This document shows positions 50,261-62,124 of a stretch of 64,000 nucleotides of DNA, piece after piece. The notes under the pieces were generated by a model. The model was not told the origin of the DNA and did no database searches. It worked only from the letters and a program-made list of their open reading frames with translations. Within the stretch, counting starts at the first letter, position 1, and each line of letters opens with the position of its first letter. A program made the translations under genes and the position numbers. Origin of the DNA: Desertimonas sp963733085 (GTDB lineage: Bacteria > Actinomycetota > Acidimicrobiia > Acidimicrobiales > Ilumatobacteraceae); the NCBI GenBank assembly GCA_963733085.1, contig CAVTBY010000006.1, forward strand, positions 186,001 to 250,000, given 5' to 3'.

Positions 50261-52801
50261 ATGACCTCCTCCGTGCCGGGAGGGCACGGCCGGGCACTCG
50301 TTGCCGGAGTGTTGGCGGTCGCCGCCGTCGTTGGGTCGTTGACGGCAGCCGCCGCCCCTTCCACCGCGATCGTTCCGCAACCACCCACTACGGTCGGTCG
50401 GCGGGCGCCCACCACCGTGGCAACACCGCAGCCGCCCAGGACGACGCAACCGGCGCCCCGCACGACCCCGGCGCCGAGCACGACCGCGGCGCCGCCACCA
50501 CCATCATCCGCAACACCGCCACCGACGTCGCCATCGCAGCCGCCGGCGCCACCGGCACCGCCGCAACCGCCACCCGAGCCAGTCATCGAGCAACCCGACG
50601 AGCCCATCGTGCAGCCGATCGAGCCGCCGTGTGCCGACGAGGCGTTCACCGACTTCTATACGGTGGCCACTGGCGACACGCTGACGGTCCCGCACGCGGC
50701 GGGCCTTCTCCAGAACGATGTGCTGTGCGGTGGCACCTACTCGACGGACATCGTGATCGGCACTTCCGATGGCACCCTCGTCGAGGGGCCCAACGCTGGC
50801 TCCTTCGAGTACACGCCCGACTCAGGCTTCAGCGGTACGGACGACTTCACCTACTCGCTCGAGGAGAGCAACGTCGAGGTCGATCAGGCCGACGTCTATC
50901 TCTGGATCATCGACGACTGCTCCGCAATCGCCTTCGCCGACTTGTACAACACCCCGTTCGAGACGGCGTTGACGGTGCCGGCCCCGGGATTCGTCGCCAA
51001 CGACACTCTGTCGTGCCCGTCCTACGAGCCGTTCACGTTCGACGTCAACGACACCACGCTCCACGGCACGCTCGTCGATCAGGGCGACGGTGCCTTCAGC
51101 TACGAGCCCGATGCCGGGTTCGCCGGCTTCGACATGTTCACGTACGACGTCCACGGGGGCAACCAGAACCTGCTGATGGCGATGGGCACCGTGCACATCG
51201 CCGTCAATGGACCCGCGTGTGCGGCGGTCGACGACGCCTATACCACCACAATCGACACCCCACTGGCGGTGCCCGCTCCGGGACTGCTCGGCAACGACAC
51301 CCTCTGTAACGAGTTCTTCCAGATCGGCCATAGTCAGCCGAATCATGGCCAAGTCGTGGCGAGCAGCGACGGCGGACTGGAGTACACCCCGGATAGCGGA
51401 TACGTCGGACCCGACAGCTTCACGTACGACCTCGTCGACGCCCAGGCTGTGTTGCTGACGGCCGCGACCGTGACGATCGACGTCACAGCACCTCCTCCGC
51501 CCACCACCGCGACAACCACGACGACCGAACCACCGCCGTCGACCGAACCACCGCCGTCGACGGGACCACCGCCGTCGACCGGACCACCGACCGCGACCAC
51601 GACGGGAACGCCGATCGACTCGACCGCGCCTCCAGATACCGACGGTGGACCGTCATCGCCGGAATCGACGGGGGTGCCGATCGCGCCGATCCGTGTTGCC
51701 ACGTTCAACGCCTCGTTGAACCGCGAGGCCGAAGGCGAGCTCGTCGCCGATCTGACGACACCGAACGACCCGCAGGCGGCGGCGGTCGCCGAGATCATTC
51801 AGCGCACACAGCCGGACATCTTGTTGCTCAACGAGTTCGACTACGTCGAGGACTACGCAGCGGTCGACCTGTTCCGCGACAACTACCTCGAGGTCTCGCA
51901 GCGTGGAGCCGATCCGATCGACTATCCGTACGCCTTCACGGCGCCGGTGAACACGGGCGTTGCGTCGGGACTCGACTTGAACAACGACGGCACCGCCGGC
52001 GGCCCGGATGACGCCTTCGGGTTCGGTGAGTTCCCGGGCCAGTACGGGATGGTCGTGCTGTCGAAGTTCCCCATCGTTGGCGACGAGGTACGGACGTTCC
52101 AGAACCTCCCGTGGGCGACGATGCCCGGCGCTCGCCTGCCCGACGATCCGGCGACTCCCGAACCCGGTGACTGGTATTCATCCGACGAACTGGCGGTCTT
52201 CCGGCTGTCGTCGAAGTCGCACTGGGATGTGCCGATCGACGTCGATGGGCGAGTCATCCATGTCCTCGCCTCGCATCCGACGCCGCCGGTGTTCGACGGC
52301 GCCGAAGATCGCAACGGCACGCGCAACGCCGACGAGATCGCCTTCTGGGCCGACTACGTCGCCGCCACCGACACGGCCTGGATCGTCGACGACACCGGAA
52401 CGAGCGGCGGTCTCGACGCCGGCGCTGAGTTCGTCATCCTCGGTGACCTCAACAGTGATCCTGTCGATGGCGACTCGATGCCGGGGGCAACCGCGCAGCT
52501 CCTCGGCCTCGACCGTGTACAGGACCCGATGCCGTCGAGCGACGGTGCGGTCGAGGCGTCGGCGACTCAAGGTCTGGCGAACCTGGGCCAGCAGAGCGAC
52601 CCGGCAACTGACACCGCCGACTTCGCCGACGACCCTGGCCCCGGCAACCTGCGCGCCGACTACGTCCTGCCATCCGCTGGCATGGACATTGTCGACGCCG
52701 GAGTTTTCTGGCCGCCCATCGGCGACCCGCTGTCGAGCCTCGTCGGCGGCGATCCATTGTCCAGCTCTGATCACCGTCTCGTCTGGGTCGACGTCGCCTG
52801 A
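50261..52801 (+). CDS. Secreted protein: three Ig-like repeats fused to an endonuclease/exonuclease/phosphatase domain
   Basis: This is an 846-residue extracellular protein. Residues 10-35 are a signal peptide and about 35-120 a Pro/Thr linker. Residues about 122-410 are three repeats of a bacterial Ig/cadherin-like domain (pattern A.DD.YT...T.LTVPAPG.L.NDT.C and FEYTPDSGFSGTDDFTY, with SFEYTPD, SYEPDAGF and LEYTPDSGY closing each). A second Pro/Thr/Ser linker follows. From about residue 475 comes an EEP domain: IRVATFNASLNR, DILLLNEFDYVED, GDLNSDPVDGD and the catalytic SSSDHRLVWVDVA end. It may degrade extracellular DNA or release phosphate. The gene is intact, unlike its 5' neighbour. Confidence 0.85.
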   Translation: MTSSVPGGHGRALVAGVLAVAAVVGSLTAAAAPSTAIVPQPPTTVGRRAPTTVATPQPPRTTQPAPRTTPAPSTTAAPPPPSSATPPPTSPSQPPAPPAPPQPPPEPVIEQPDEPIVQPIEPPCADEAFTDFYTVATGDTLTVPHAAGLLQNDVLCGGTYSTDIVIGTSDGTLVEGPNAGSFEYTPDSGFSGTDDFTYSLEESNVEVDQADVYLWIIDDCSAIAFADLYNTPFETALTVPAPGFVANDTLSCPSYEPFTFDVNDTTLHGTLVDQGDGAFSYEPDAGFAGFDMFTYDVHGGNQNLLMAMGTVHIAVNGPACAAVDDAYTTTIDTPLAVPAPGLLGNDTLCNEFFQIGHSQPNHGQVVASSDGGLEYTPDSGYVGPDSFTYDLVDAQAVLLTAATVTIDVTAPPPPTTATTTTTEPPPSTEPPPSTGPPPSTGPPTATTTGTPIDSTAPPDTDGGPSSPESTGVPIAPIRVATFNASLNREAEGELVADLTTPNDPQAAAVAEIIQRTQPDILLLNEFDYVEDYAAVDLFRDNYLEVSQRGADPIDYPYAFTAPVNTGVASGLDLNNDGTAGGPDDAFGFGEFPGQYGMVVLSKFPIVGDEVRTFQNLPWATMPGARLPDDPATPEPGDWYSSDELAVFRLSSKSHWDVPIDVDGRVIHVLASHPTPPVFDGAEDRNGTRNADEIAFWADYVAATDTAWIVDDTGTSGGLDAGAEFVILGDLNSDPVDGDSMPGATAQLLGLDRVQDPMPSSDGAVEASATQGLANLGQQSDPATDTADFADDPGPGNLRADYVLPSAGMDIVDAGVFWPPIGDPLSSLVGGDPLSSSDHRLVWVDVA

Positions 52802-52815
52802 CCTCTTGGCGGGCG

Positions 52816-53997
52816 CTACTCCGTTTCTAGGAATTCGCGGAGGCGCTGCGAGCGCTGCGGGTGGCGCAGCTTGGCGAGCGTCTTGGCCTCGATCTGGCGG
52901 ATTCGCTCGCGGGTGACGCCGAATTCGCGGCCAACCTCTTCGAGCGTTTTGGCCTGGCTGCCGTCGAGGCCGAAGCGCAGGCGGACGATCTCCTGCTCGC
53001 GCTCGGAGAGTTCGCCGAGCACGTCGCCCACTGCCTCGGACAGCATGATCCGCGTCGCCACGTCGGCCGGGCCGTCCGACGTCGGGTCCTCGATGAAGTC
53101 GGCGAGATTCGACTCGTCCTCCTCACCGATCGGCGAATCGAGCGACAGCGGATCCAGCGAGATGCGCAGCAGCTCGCGGACCCGCTCCGGCTCGAGATTC
53201 ACCTGGGTGGCGATCTCGTCGGTCGTCGGCTCCCGTTCGAGCTCCTGATGAAGCTGGCGCTTGGCGCGGATCACCCGGTTCATGAACTCGACCATGTGCA
53301 CCGGGATGCGGATCGTCCGGGCCTGGTCGGCGATCGCCCGGGTGATCGCCTGGCGGATCCACCACGTCGCATAGGTGGAGAACTTGAAGCCCTTGGTGTA
53401 GTCGAACTTGTCGACTGCCCGCATCAGTCCGAGGTTGCCCTCCTGGATGAGGTCGAGCAGTTGCATGCCGCGGTTGGAGTAGCGCTTGGCGATGCTCACG
53501 ACGAGGCGGAGGTTCGCCTGGGTCAACTCGCTCTTCGCCCGCTCGCCACGAGTGACGACCCGCAGGAGGTACCGACGATCGACGTCGTCTACGCCGGCAT
53601 CGATGCGCCGGGCGGCGAGGTGACCGGCCTCGATCAGCTGGGCGAGCCGGCGCTCGTCTTCGGTCGTGAGCAGGTCGACCTGGCCGATCTCGCGCAGGTA
53701 CATACGGACGCCGTCCGACGTCGATCCATCGCCACGACTCCCCACCCGCGTCGCCCGACTCCGGCGGCGTCGGCTGAGCAGGCGCTCGTCCGCCGGATCC
53801 TCGGCGAGCTGTTCGAACGTGAGGGCGATCGCCTCCGGTGATGGTGCGTCGTCGGCGTCGTCCGGTTCGTCGTCGTCCTCCTCGACCTCACCCTCGATGC
53901 GGATGCCCTCGCCGGACAGGAAGTTGCGTGTCGCCTCGAGGACGTCACCGCTGAGCTCGACGTTGCGCAGGACAAGCGCCACGTCCTCAGCGTGCAC
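52816..53997 (-). CDS. rpoD: Primary RNA polymerase sigma factor (group 1)
   Basis: This is a 393-residue housekeeping sigma. It has region 1.2 (DGVRMYLREIGQVDLLT), the core region 2 (NLRLVVSIAKRY, LLDLIQEGNLGLMRAVDKFDYTKGFKFSTYATWWIRQAI), region 3 (RIPVHMVEFMNRVIRAKRQL) and region 4 with the -35 reading helix (LEEVGREFGVTRERIRQIEAKTLAKLRHP). GTG 53997 is the only in-frame start. However, the DNA upstream keeps coding sigma-like region 1.1 (DPQEWADLTERGRATGS) back to an ATG at 54103 that would fit if a run of six C (54080-54085) had one base fewer. The gene follows dnaG, the old dnaG-rpoD order. Confidence 0.95.
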   Translation of the reverse strand: MHAEDVALVLRNVELSGDVLEATRNFLSGEGIRIEGEVEEDDDEPDDADDAPSPEAIALTFEQLAEDPADERLLSRRRRSRATRVGSRGDGSTSDGVRMYLREIGQVDLLTTEDERRLAQLIEAGHLAARRIDAGVDDVDRRYLLRVVTRGERAKSELTQANLRLVVSIAKRYSNRGMQLLDLIQEGNLGLMRAVDKFDYTKGFKFSTYATWWIRQAITRAIADQARTIRIPVHMVEFMNRVIRAKRQLHQELEREPTTDEIATQVNLEPERVRELLRISLDPLSLDSPIGEEDESNLADFIEDPTSDGPADVATRIMLSEAVGDVLGELSEREQEIVRLRFGLDGSQAKTLEEVGREFGVTRERIRQIEAKTLAKLRHPQRSQRLREFLETE

Positions 53998-54073
53998 ACT
54001 GCCCGTCGCCCGCCCGCGTTCGGTGAGGTCGGCCCACTCCTGGGGGTCGACATCGGACTGGAACGGACTGGCC

Positions 54074-55829
54074 TCAGTTCCCCCCTGCTGTTCGTTGCTC
54101 CATGCGGCGATGGAGCCAACCTAGCAACCACCCGGCCGCTGATCCCGCGGCAATCGGTTGGCCCAGATCTTCGAGCTGCAAGCGGGCCTCGGCGTCGTCG
54201 CGAATCCGCGCCGGATCGCCGGCGGCGGCGGGCATGGCGAGCTCGCGGCGGACCGCCGCGGCGATCAGGTTGCGGGCCTCGACCTCCGGGTCGACGTCGA
54301 GATCGGCGACCGCGGCGCGCTCGAGAACGTCCCTGGCGTCGGGGTCGGCAGCCTCGAGGGCGGCACCGAGGTCACCGTCGGCGCCGGCCAGGGCGAGGAA
54401 CGCCCGGCGATGGGCGTCGTCCCGAAACAGTTCCTCGATGAGCCAGCCGGCGATCGCGTCCCAGTTCTGGGCGAGGAGTGTGAGAGCCGCGAACTCGGCG
54501 TTCTCCCGCAGCTGCTGGGGAGGTCGGGACATCTCCCCCACCGGGCCGCCGCGGCGCCGTTTGGCCACAGCCACAAGGTCGGCGACGGCCAAGCCTGTCT
54601 GGGCAGCGACCTCTCCGGCGTACAGCGTGCGCACATTGACGTCGGGATGCTCGTTCACGACGGCCATCGCCGCTTGGGCGAGCCCGAGCGCGCTCCTCGG
54701 GCGTGCGGGCGGGACGGCGGTCGACGACGCGACGAAGGCGGAAGGCGAGGAATGGCGCCGGATCGTCGACGGCGGCGGCGAGGGCGGCGGGATCGCGCTG
54801 GGCCAACTCGCCGGGATCGACGCCGTCGGGCAGACGGGCCACGGCGACCTGGATCTGGTACTTCTGCTCCCACTCGTAGAACCGTTCGGCCGCTCCCTGT
54901 CCGGCTGCGTCGGCGTCGAACGCGAGCACAACACGACTGGCGTAGCGCTTGAGCAAGCGCACGTGGTCCTCGGTGAACGCCGTCCCACACGTCGCCACCG
55001 CCCGGGGCACGCCGGCGCGGTGGAAGCCGATGACGTCGGTGTAGCCCTCGCACACGACGACCTGGTCGTGGTTGGTGACGTCTGACTTCGCCCAGTTGAG
55101 GCCGTAGAGCGTGCGCGACTTCGAATAGATCGGGGTCTCCGGCGAGTTCTTGTACTTCGCCGGGTCGTTCGACCCTGGCAGGACTCGCCCCCCGATCGCC
55201 ACGGCGTCGCCGGTGTCGGAGAAGATCGGGAACAGCACGCGGGCCCGGAACGCATCCTGCATGCGGCCGGTGCGGTTGGCGAACGCCAAACCGGTGATGC
55301 GGAGGAGCTCGTTGTCGATACCCGACTGCTTGGCGAGGGCGTCCCAGTCGTCTGGCGCCCAGCCGAGCTTGAATTGCCGGGCGATCTCACCGTGCAGACC
55401 GCGACTGCGCAGATACTCACGAGCGGGTCGCGCCGCAGGGTCGTTGAGCAGGCGCTCGTGATACCACTCGACCGCGGAGGCCATCGCCTCGACGAGGCGC
55501 TTGCGGCGCTGGCGTTCGGCCGACTGCCCCGACGTCGTGTACTCGAGCTGCATGCCGACCTTGGCGGCGAGGTACTCGACGGCCCCGACGAAGTCGACGT
55601 GACGCGTCCGCTCGACGAACGTGATGGCGTCGCCGGACTGATCGCAGCCGAAGCAGCGGTACCGCCCGACCTCCTCACGAACGTTGAACGACGGCGTCTT
55701 CTCGGCGTGGAACGGGCACAGCCCGACGAAGTTGCGCCCGACCTTGCGCAGCGACACGACCTCGCCGACGACGTCGACGAGCGACACGGTGGCCTTGAGC
55801 CGTTCGATGTCGTCGTCGCGGATCGCCAT
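54074..55829 (-). CDS. dnaG: DNA primase, one frame change
   Basis: It lays RNA primers at the replication fork. ATG 55829 starts MAIRDDDIERLKATVSLVDVV. A CHC2 zinc finger (CPFHAEKTPSFN and YRCFGCDQSGDAI) is followed by the catalytic TOPRIM core (VVCEGYTDVIGFHRAGV, VVLAFDADAAGQGAAERF). Near 54692 the frame shifts by one; the chain resumes with RLAQAAMAVVNEHPDVNVRT and ends in a helical helicase-interaction domain (LIEELFRDDAHRRAFLALAG, GWLLGWLHRRMEQ). At about 585 residues it is full length. An essential gene with a single shift inside a non-core linker strongly suggests a sequence error. Confidence 0.94.
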
Positions 55830-55851
55830 GCCGGTCGGCCCGCCCTGGGGC

Positions 55852-56934
55852 TCAGCCCTGGTCGCGCATCGCGTGGTCGCCAGTGACGTGAGGGTCGGTC
55901 GACGGATCTTCGTCGAAGGCGTCGTGCACCGCCTCGGCCATCGCCTCGTCGCTGTCCGGTTCGTGCGGCTCGTCTGGCTCACTTCGCATCAGCGACGCAC
56001 CGATCGACACGCCCAGAATCACGGCGATGATGCCCAGCGACAGGAACGTGTTGATGTGGAAGTCGAACGCCTGCTGGACGATCATCTTCACGCCCACGAA
56101 CGCCAGAATCACAGCGAGTCCGGTCTGCAGGTACTTGAAGCGGCCGTGCAGGTCGGCAAGCAGGAAGTACAAGGCGCGCAGACCGAGAATGGCGAAGGCG
56201 TTCGACGAGAACACGATGAACGACTCGTGGCTGACGGCAAGCACCGCCGGCACGCTGTCGACGGCGAAGATCACGTCGGTGAACTCGACGAGCAGAAGGA
56301 CGGCGAACAGCGGAGTCGCGAGGCGCTTGCCGTTGATCTTCGTGAACAGATGTGGTCCATCGAGCCTGTCGGTGCTCGGCACGACCCGGTTCACGAACCG
56401 CATGAACCTGCTCTCCGCCGGGTTGTACTCCTCGTCGCCCGACATCAGCATGCGGATGGCGGTGAAGATGAGGAACGCGCCGAAGATGTAGAGCACCCAG
56501 GCGAAACGCTCGATCAGCTCTACGCCGAGGAAGATGAAGATCGCCCGCATCACGAGGGCCCCGAAGATGCCCCAGAACAGCACGCGGTGCTGGTATTTCT
56601 GGGGCACCTTGAAGTAGGCCATGATCAACGCCCAAACGAAGACGTTGTCGATGCTCAAGCTCTTCTCGATGAGGTAGCCAGAGATGTACTCGCCGGTCGC
56701 CGCCCCGCCGAACCACCACAACACGACGAACGAGAAGCCGACGCCGATCGAGATCCATGCAGCTGACTCGATGGCCGCTTCCTTGGTGCTGATGGCGTGC
56801 GCTTCCCGATGCACGACGAGCAGGTCGACGAGCAGGAGGGCGACGATGATGCCAAGCAGCGTCAGCCACTGCCAGGCGTGGACGTTGAGCTCGACGAACT
56901 CGCCGCCGCTCCCAGCCGCAAGAAGGGGTGTCAT
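55852..56934 (-). CDS. TerC-family integral membrane protein
   Basis: This is a 360-residue protein with about nine membrane helices. It has the TerC signature acidic helices LSIDNVFVWALIMAYFKVP and LLLVEFTDVIFAVDSVPAVLAVS, plus FSSNAFAILGLRALYFLLA. The C-terminal about 60 residues are a soluble acidic tail (EPDEPHEPDSDEAMAEAV). TerC/Alx-type proteins move Mn2+ or shape metal homeostasis; tellurite resistance is the historic label. It ends 22 bp before the dnaG start and may be the first gene of a TerC-dnaG-rpoD transcript. Confidence 0.9.
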   Translation of the reverse strand: MTPLLAAGSGGEFVELNVHAWQWLTLLGIIVALLLVDLLVVHREAHAISTKEAAIESAAWISIGVGFSFVVLWWFGGAATGEYISGYLIEKSLSIDNVFVWALIMAYFKVPQKYQHRVLFWGIFGALVMRAIFIFLGVELIERFAWVLYIFGAFLIFTAIRMLMSGDEEYNPAESRFMRFVNRVVPSTDRLDGPHLFTKINGKRLATPLFAVLLLVEFTDVIFAVDSVPAVLAVSHESFIVFSSNAFAILGLRALYFLLADLHGRFKYLQTGLAVILAFVGVKMIVQQAFDFHINTFLSLGIIAVILGVSIGASLMRSEPDEPHEPDSDEAMAEAVHDAFDEDPSTDPHVTGDHAMRDQG

Positions 56935-56949
56935 CGGGTGTTGGTACCG

Positions 56950-59601
<2,652 letters not shown>

Positions 59602-59669
59602 GACACGCGAGTGTACGAGCGAGATGCGGGGCCCCGCGCCTGTCGTGGCAGCCGTACGCTGGCGAGGTC

Positions 59670-60839
59670 ATGGCTGCGCGCGCCAAACCGTTGTTCCGGC
59701 TGCTCGGGTTCCCGGTCCACGTCGGGGCAGGGTTCGTCATCTTCATGGTCCTGCTGGCGTTCATCAACGACGGCGGTGAGTTCGGCTGGTGGCTGGCCGG
59801 CTCCGTGGCCGGATTCACGCTGCTCCACGAACTGGCCCACGCCGTCGTCGCCCGGCGGGCCGGCGCCGAAGCGTCGATCTCGCTGGAGTTCATGGCGGGG
59901 TTCACGTCGTACCACTCCGACCGGCCGATCTCCCGGCCGTGGACCCTCGCCATCTCGCTCGCCGGACCGCTCACCCACGTGGCTGTCGGCGTCGCCCTCG
60001 TGATCGCTCTCGGCGGTGATCCGTTCGAGCGGCAATCGGCGTTCGCAGACCCTGTCGTAGCCGCGGTGTGGTGGGGCGGCCCGGTGATCGGTCTGATCAA
60101 CCTCATCCCCGTGCTCCCGCTCGACGGCGGCCACGCGACGACGACCGTGCTCGACCGCTTCCTGCCCGGCCGAGCCGAGACGGTGATGACCTACGCCAGC
60201 GTGGCGATCACCGTCGCCGCCCTGCTGGCGACACCGTTCGTCGATCGTCTCTCGGGCATGACCGTGTTCATCGGGTTCCTCCTGCTGATCCAGTTGCAAG
60301 GCCTGTTCGCCCACCGCCAGCGCACCGCCGTGTCTCCGATCGACAAGGCGGTCGCCGTCGCCAGGAACGGAGATCGCACGCGCGCCATTGCGCTATTCAC
60401 GAAGGCGATCGGCCAGCGCACCCCGCTGATCCAGGTGCCGAGCAAGGTGCTCGGCGAGGGCGAGTCACGGGAACTCGCCGACCTCGTCAGCAACCTTCCG
60501 AAGCCGTTCCACCGCGGCCTTCCGGCCAACGAATACCTGCTGACGATCCTCTTGATCCGCTACGGGAGGGGTCGCGAGGCTGCCGAGTACGCCGCCGAAG
60601 GGTTCGCCGTCGAGCCGACGCCGTTGGCGGCGTGTGGTGTCGCCCGCGCTGCGGCCGCGCTCGGTGACGGGGGTACGGCTGCGGCCTGGTTGCGCACCGC
60701 ACGCGATCACGGGCTGCCCGATGACCAGCTGATTGCGCTCGTCAACAGCCCGGCGTTCAACGCCGTGCGCGGACATCCGGCCGTTCAGCAGCTCGTCGGA
60801 CCAGGAACCTCACCCACGGCGACGCCGCGCTTCACGTAG
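59670..60839 (+). CDS. Site-2 protease-type M50 membrane metallopeptidase with C-terminal soluble domain
   Basis: This is a 389-residue membrane protease. ATG 59670 leads to FRLLGFPVHVGAGFVIFMVLL, then the zinc site FTLLHELAHAVVARRAGA (HExxH, residues 53-57). The second zinc ligand motif is NLIPVLPLDGGHATT (Asp152), and the helices run to about residue 220. The last roughly 170 residues form a soluble helical region with repeat-like turns (KAVAVARNGDRTRAIALFTKAI, EAAEYAAEGFAVEPTPLAACGVARAAAALGD), reminiscent of TPR. S2P-type enzymes cleave anti-sigma or other membrane proteins; the substrate is unknown. It is divergent from ppdK, and its last 55 bp overlap the convergent ygfZ gene. Confidence 0.88.
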   Translation: MAARAKPLFRLLGFPVHVGAGFVIFMVLLAFINDGGEFGWWLAGSVAGFTLLHELAHAVVARRAGAEASISLEFMAGFTSYHSDRPISRPWTLAISLAGPLTHVAVGVALVIALGGDPFERQSAFADPVVAAVWWGGPVIGLINLIPVLPLDGGHATTTVLDRFLPGRAETVMTYASVAITVAALLATPFVDRLSGMTVFIGFLLLIQLQGLFAHRQRTAVSPIDKAVAVARNGDRTRAIALFTKAIGQRTPLIQVPSKVLGEGESRELADLVSNLPKPFHRGLPANEYLLTILLIRYGRGREAAEYAAEGFAVEPTPLAACGVARAAAALGDGGTAAAWLRTARDHGLPDDQLIALVNSPAFNAVRGHPAVQQLVGPGTSPTATPRFT

Positions 60840-61537
60840 GCGAGGGCTCGGTCGCCGGCGACCGAGGTCAGCTCGACGCCCGGGTGCTGCCCATCCCCGA
60901 TGGTCACGACGCGTAGTTGACGCGGAGCCTCGGACCCTCGCGAATCCATCCGCTCGACGAGCTCTTGACCGGGGTAACAACCCTTCGTGAAGTTGACGGC
61001 GACGGGGACGACGGCGATCTCGCCGGGAATCCGTTCACCAGGGACGATCTCGCTCCCCATCGCCGGCCAGCCGGCCAGCACTCTGGCGCGTTCGTAGTCC
61101 TCAGTCGTGCCCACGGAAGATGCTCCGGAAGGCACCGCGTCGACCCATGCCCCGCGATCCCACCACCCGATGCGCGAACTGTGAGCTGTCGACGCCGATT
61201 TCGGCATCGTGGGCTCACAGTTCGTGAAGAGCGTGATGGTCGACTGCTCGAGCTCGGCCTTGACGCGGATGCGAAAGCGGTTGAGGCGAGTGGCCAGGAC
61301 GTCGCCGTAGCCCACTTCCGTGTCCAGCTCGAAGCGGTCCTCGGCCGTGCACAGCACGCGGCCGAGCACTTCGACACGGCCGTTCGGGGCGAGTACCAGC
61401 GTCCACCGGCTCTCGCCCACCGGGAGCGACTGGACGTCCTGGCTGATCTGTCCGTGGAGGTATGTCCTCGCGTCGGCGCCAACGAGCGTCACCACGTCTC
61501 GGAGAACGCCCACCCACGAACCGGACCGATCAGTCAC
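60785..61537 (-). CDS. ygfZ: YgfZ/GcvT-domain folate-binding protein
   Basis: This is a 250-residue protein from GTG 61537. The tell-tale motif is VNFTKGCYPGQELVERM (K-G-C-Y-x-G-Q-E, family-defining), in a GcvT-like fold: VGADARTYLHGQISQDVQSL, SRWTLVLAPNGRVEVLGRVL and RLNRFRIRVKAELEQS. YgfZ binds tetrahydrofolate and supports Fe-S enzyme maturation and tRNA modification. The frame is open upstream without homology, so the GTG is preferred. Its 3' end overlaps the M50 protease gene tail to tail by 55 bp, both frames intact. Confidence 0.87.
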   Translation of the reverse strand: MTDRSGSWVGVLRDVVTLVGADARTYLHGQISQDVQSLPVGESRWTLVLAPNGRVEVLGRVLCTAEDRFELDTEVGYGDVLATRLNRFRIRVKAELEQSTITLFTNCEPTMPKSASTAHSSRIGWWDRGAWVDAVPSGASSVGTTEDYERARVLAGWPAMGSEIVPGERIPGEIAVVPVAVNFTKGCYPGQELVERMDSRGSEAPRQLRVVTIGDGQHPGVELTSVAGDRALAYVKRGVAVGEVPGPTSC

Positions 61538-61575
61538 GTGGTCCAGTGTGCATGTTTCGACGGCAGACTGCTCCG

Positions 61576-62124
61576 ATGCAAGCCGGTGCCGCTTCGGTCG
61601 CCGACCGCGCTTCACAGGTGATCATGCGCTACGCCCGTCTCGGTGGCGCAGTCGCCGGAGCGGTCGCCCTCCTCGGGTTGTTCGTCACCGGGGCCGCGCT
61701 GCTCGTCGGCCGCGCCGCGCTGGACGGCACAGCCGAGACGATCTGGACCGTCGTCGGCGTCATCCTCCTTCTCGCTGCCGTTGCTCCGCCGGTCATCGCC
61801 GCCTTCTCACTTCGGTCAGTCGGCAAGTTCGGCACCCAGCTGGTCTCCGAGCTGCGCAGCTTGCTCGAGTCCGGCGGCGAGGCATCGTCCGTCGTGATCG
61901 AAACGACCGAGGTCACCGTCAACGGCAACACGGGCGTGGTCGCCACGGCAATGCCGACGATGGGGAGGTTGCGTTACCAGGCGCTGCAGTCCGGCACCGC
62001 CAAACGCCTCCCCGTCGTGCTGGCCATGCTGATGCGGCTACCGGTGCTCCTCGCCATGGCGATCGTCTCCATGCTGTTCGCCGCCGGTGCCGGCTTCATC
62101 CTGTTCCTGATCTGGGTGTTCTGA
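61576..62124 (+). CDS. Small membrane protein, 182 aa
   Basis: ATG 61576 gives a 182-residue protein with three hydrophobic segments: AVAGAVALLGLFVTGAALL (about 25-45), TVVGVILLLAAVAPPVIAAF (58-77) and LLAMAIVSMLFAAGAGFILFLIWVF at the C-terminus. A soluble middle region (FGTQLVSELRSLLESGGEASSVVIETTEVTVNG) lies between. It is divergent from ygfZ, with starts 38 bp apart, and converges on trpE. No family is recognised. Confidence 0.65.
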   Translation: MQAGAASVADRASQVIMRYARLGGAVAGAVALLGLFVTGAALLVGRAALDGTAETIWTVVGVILLLAAVAPPVIAAFSLRSVGKFGTQLVSELRSLLESGGEASSVVIETTEVTVNGNTGVVATAMPTMGRLRYQALQSGTAKRLPVVLAMLMRLPVLLAMAIVSMLFAAGAGFILFLIWVF

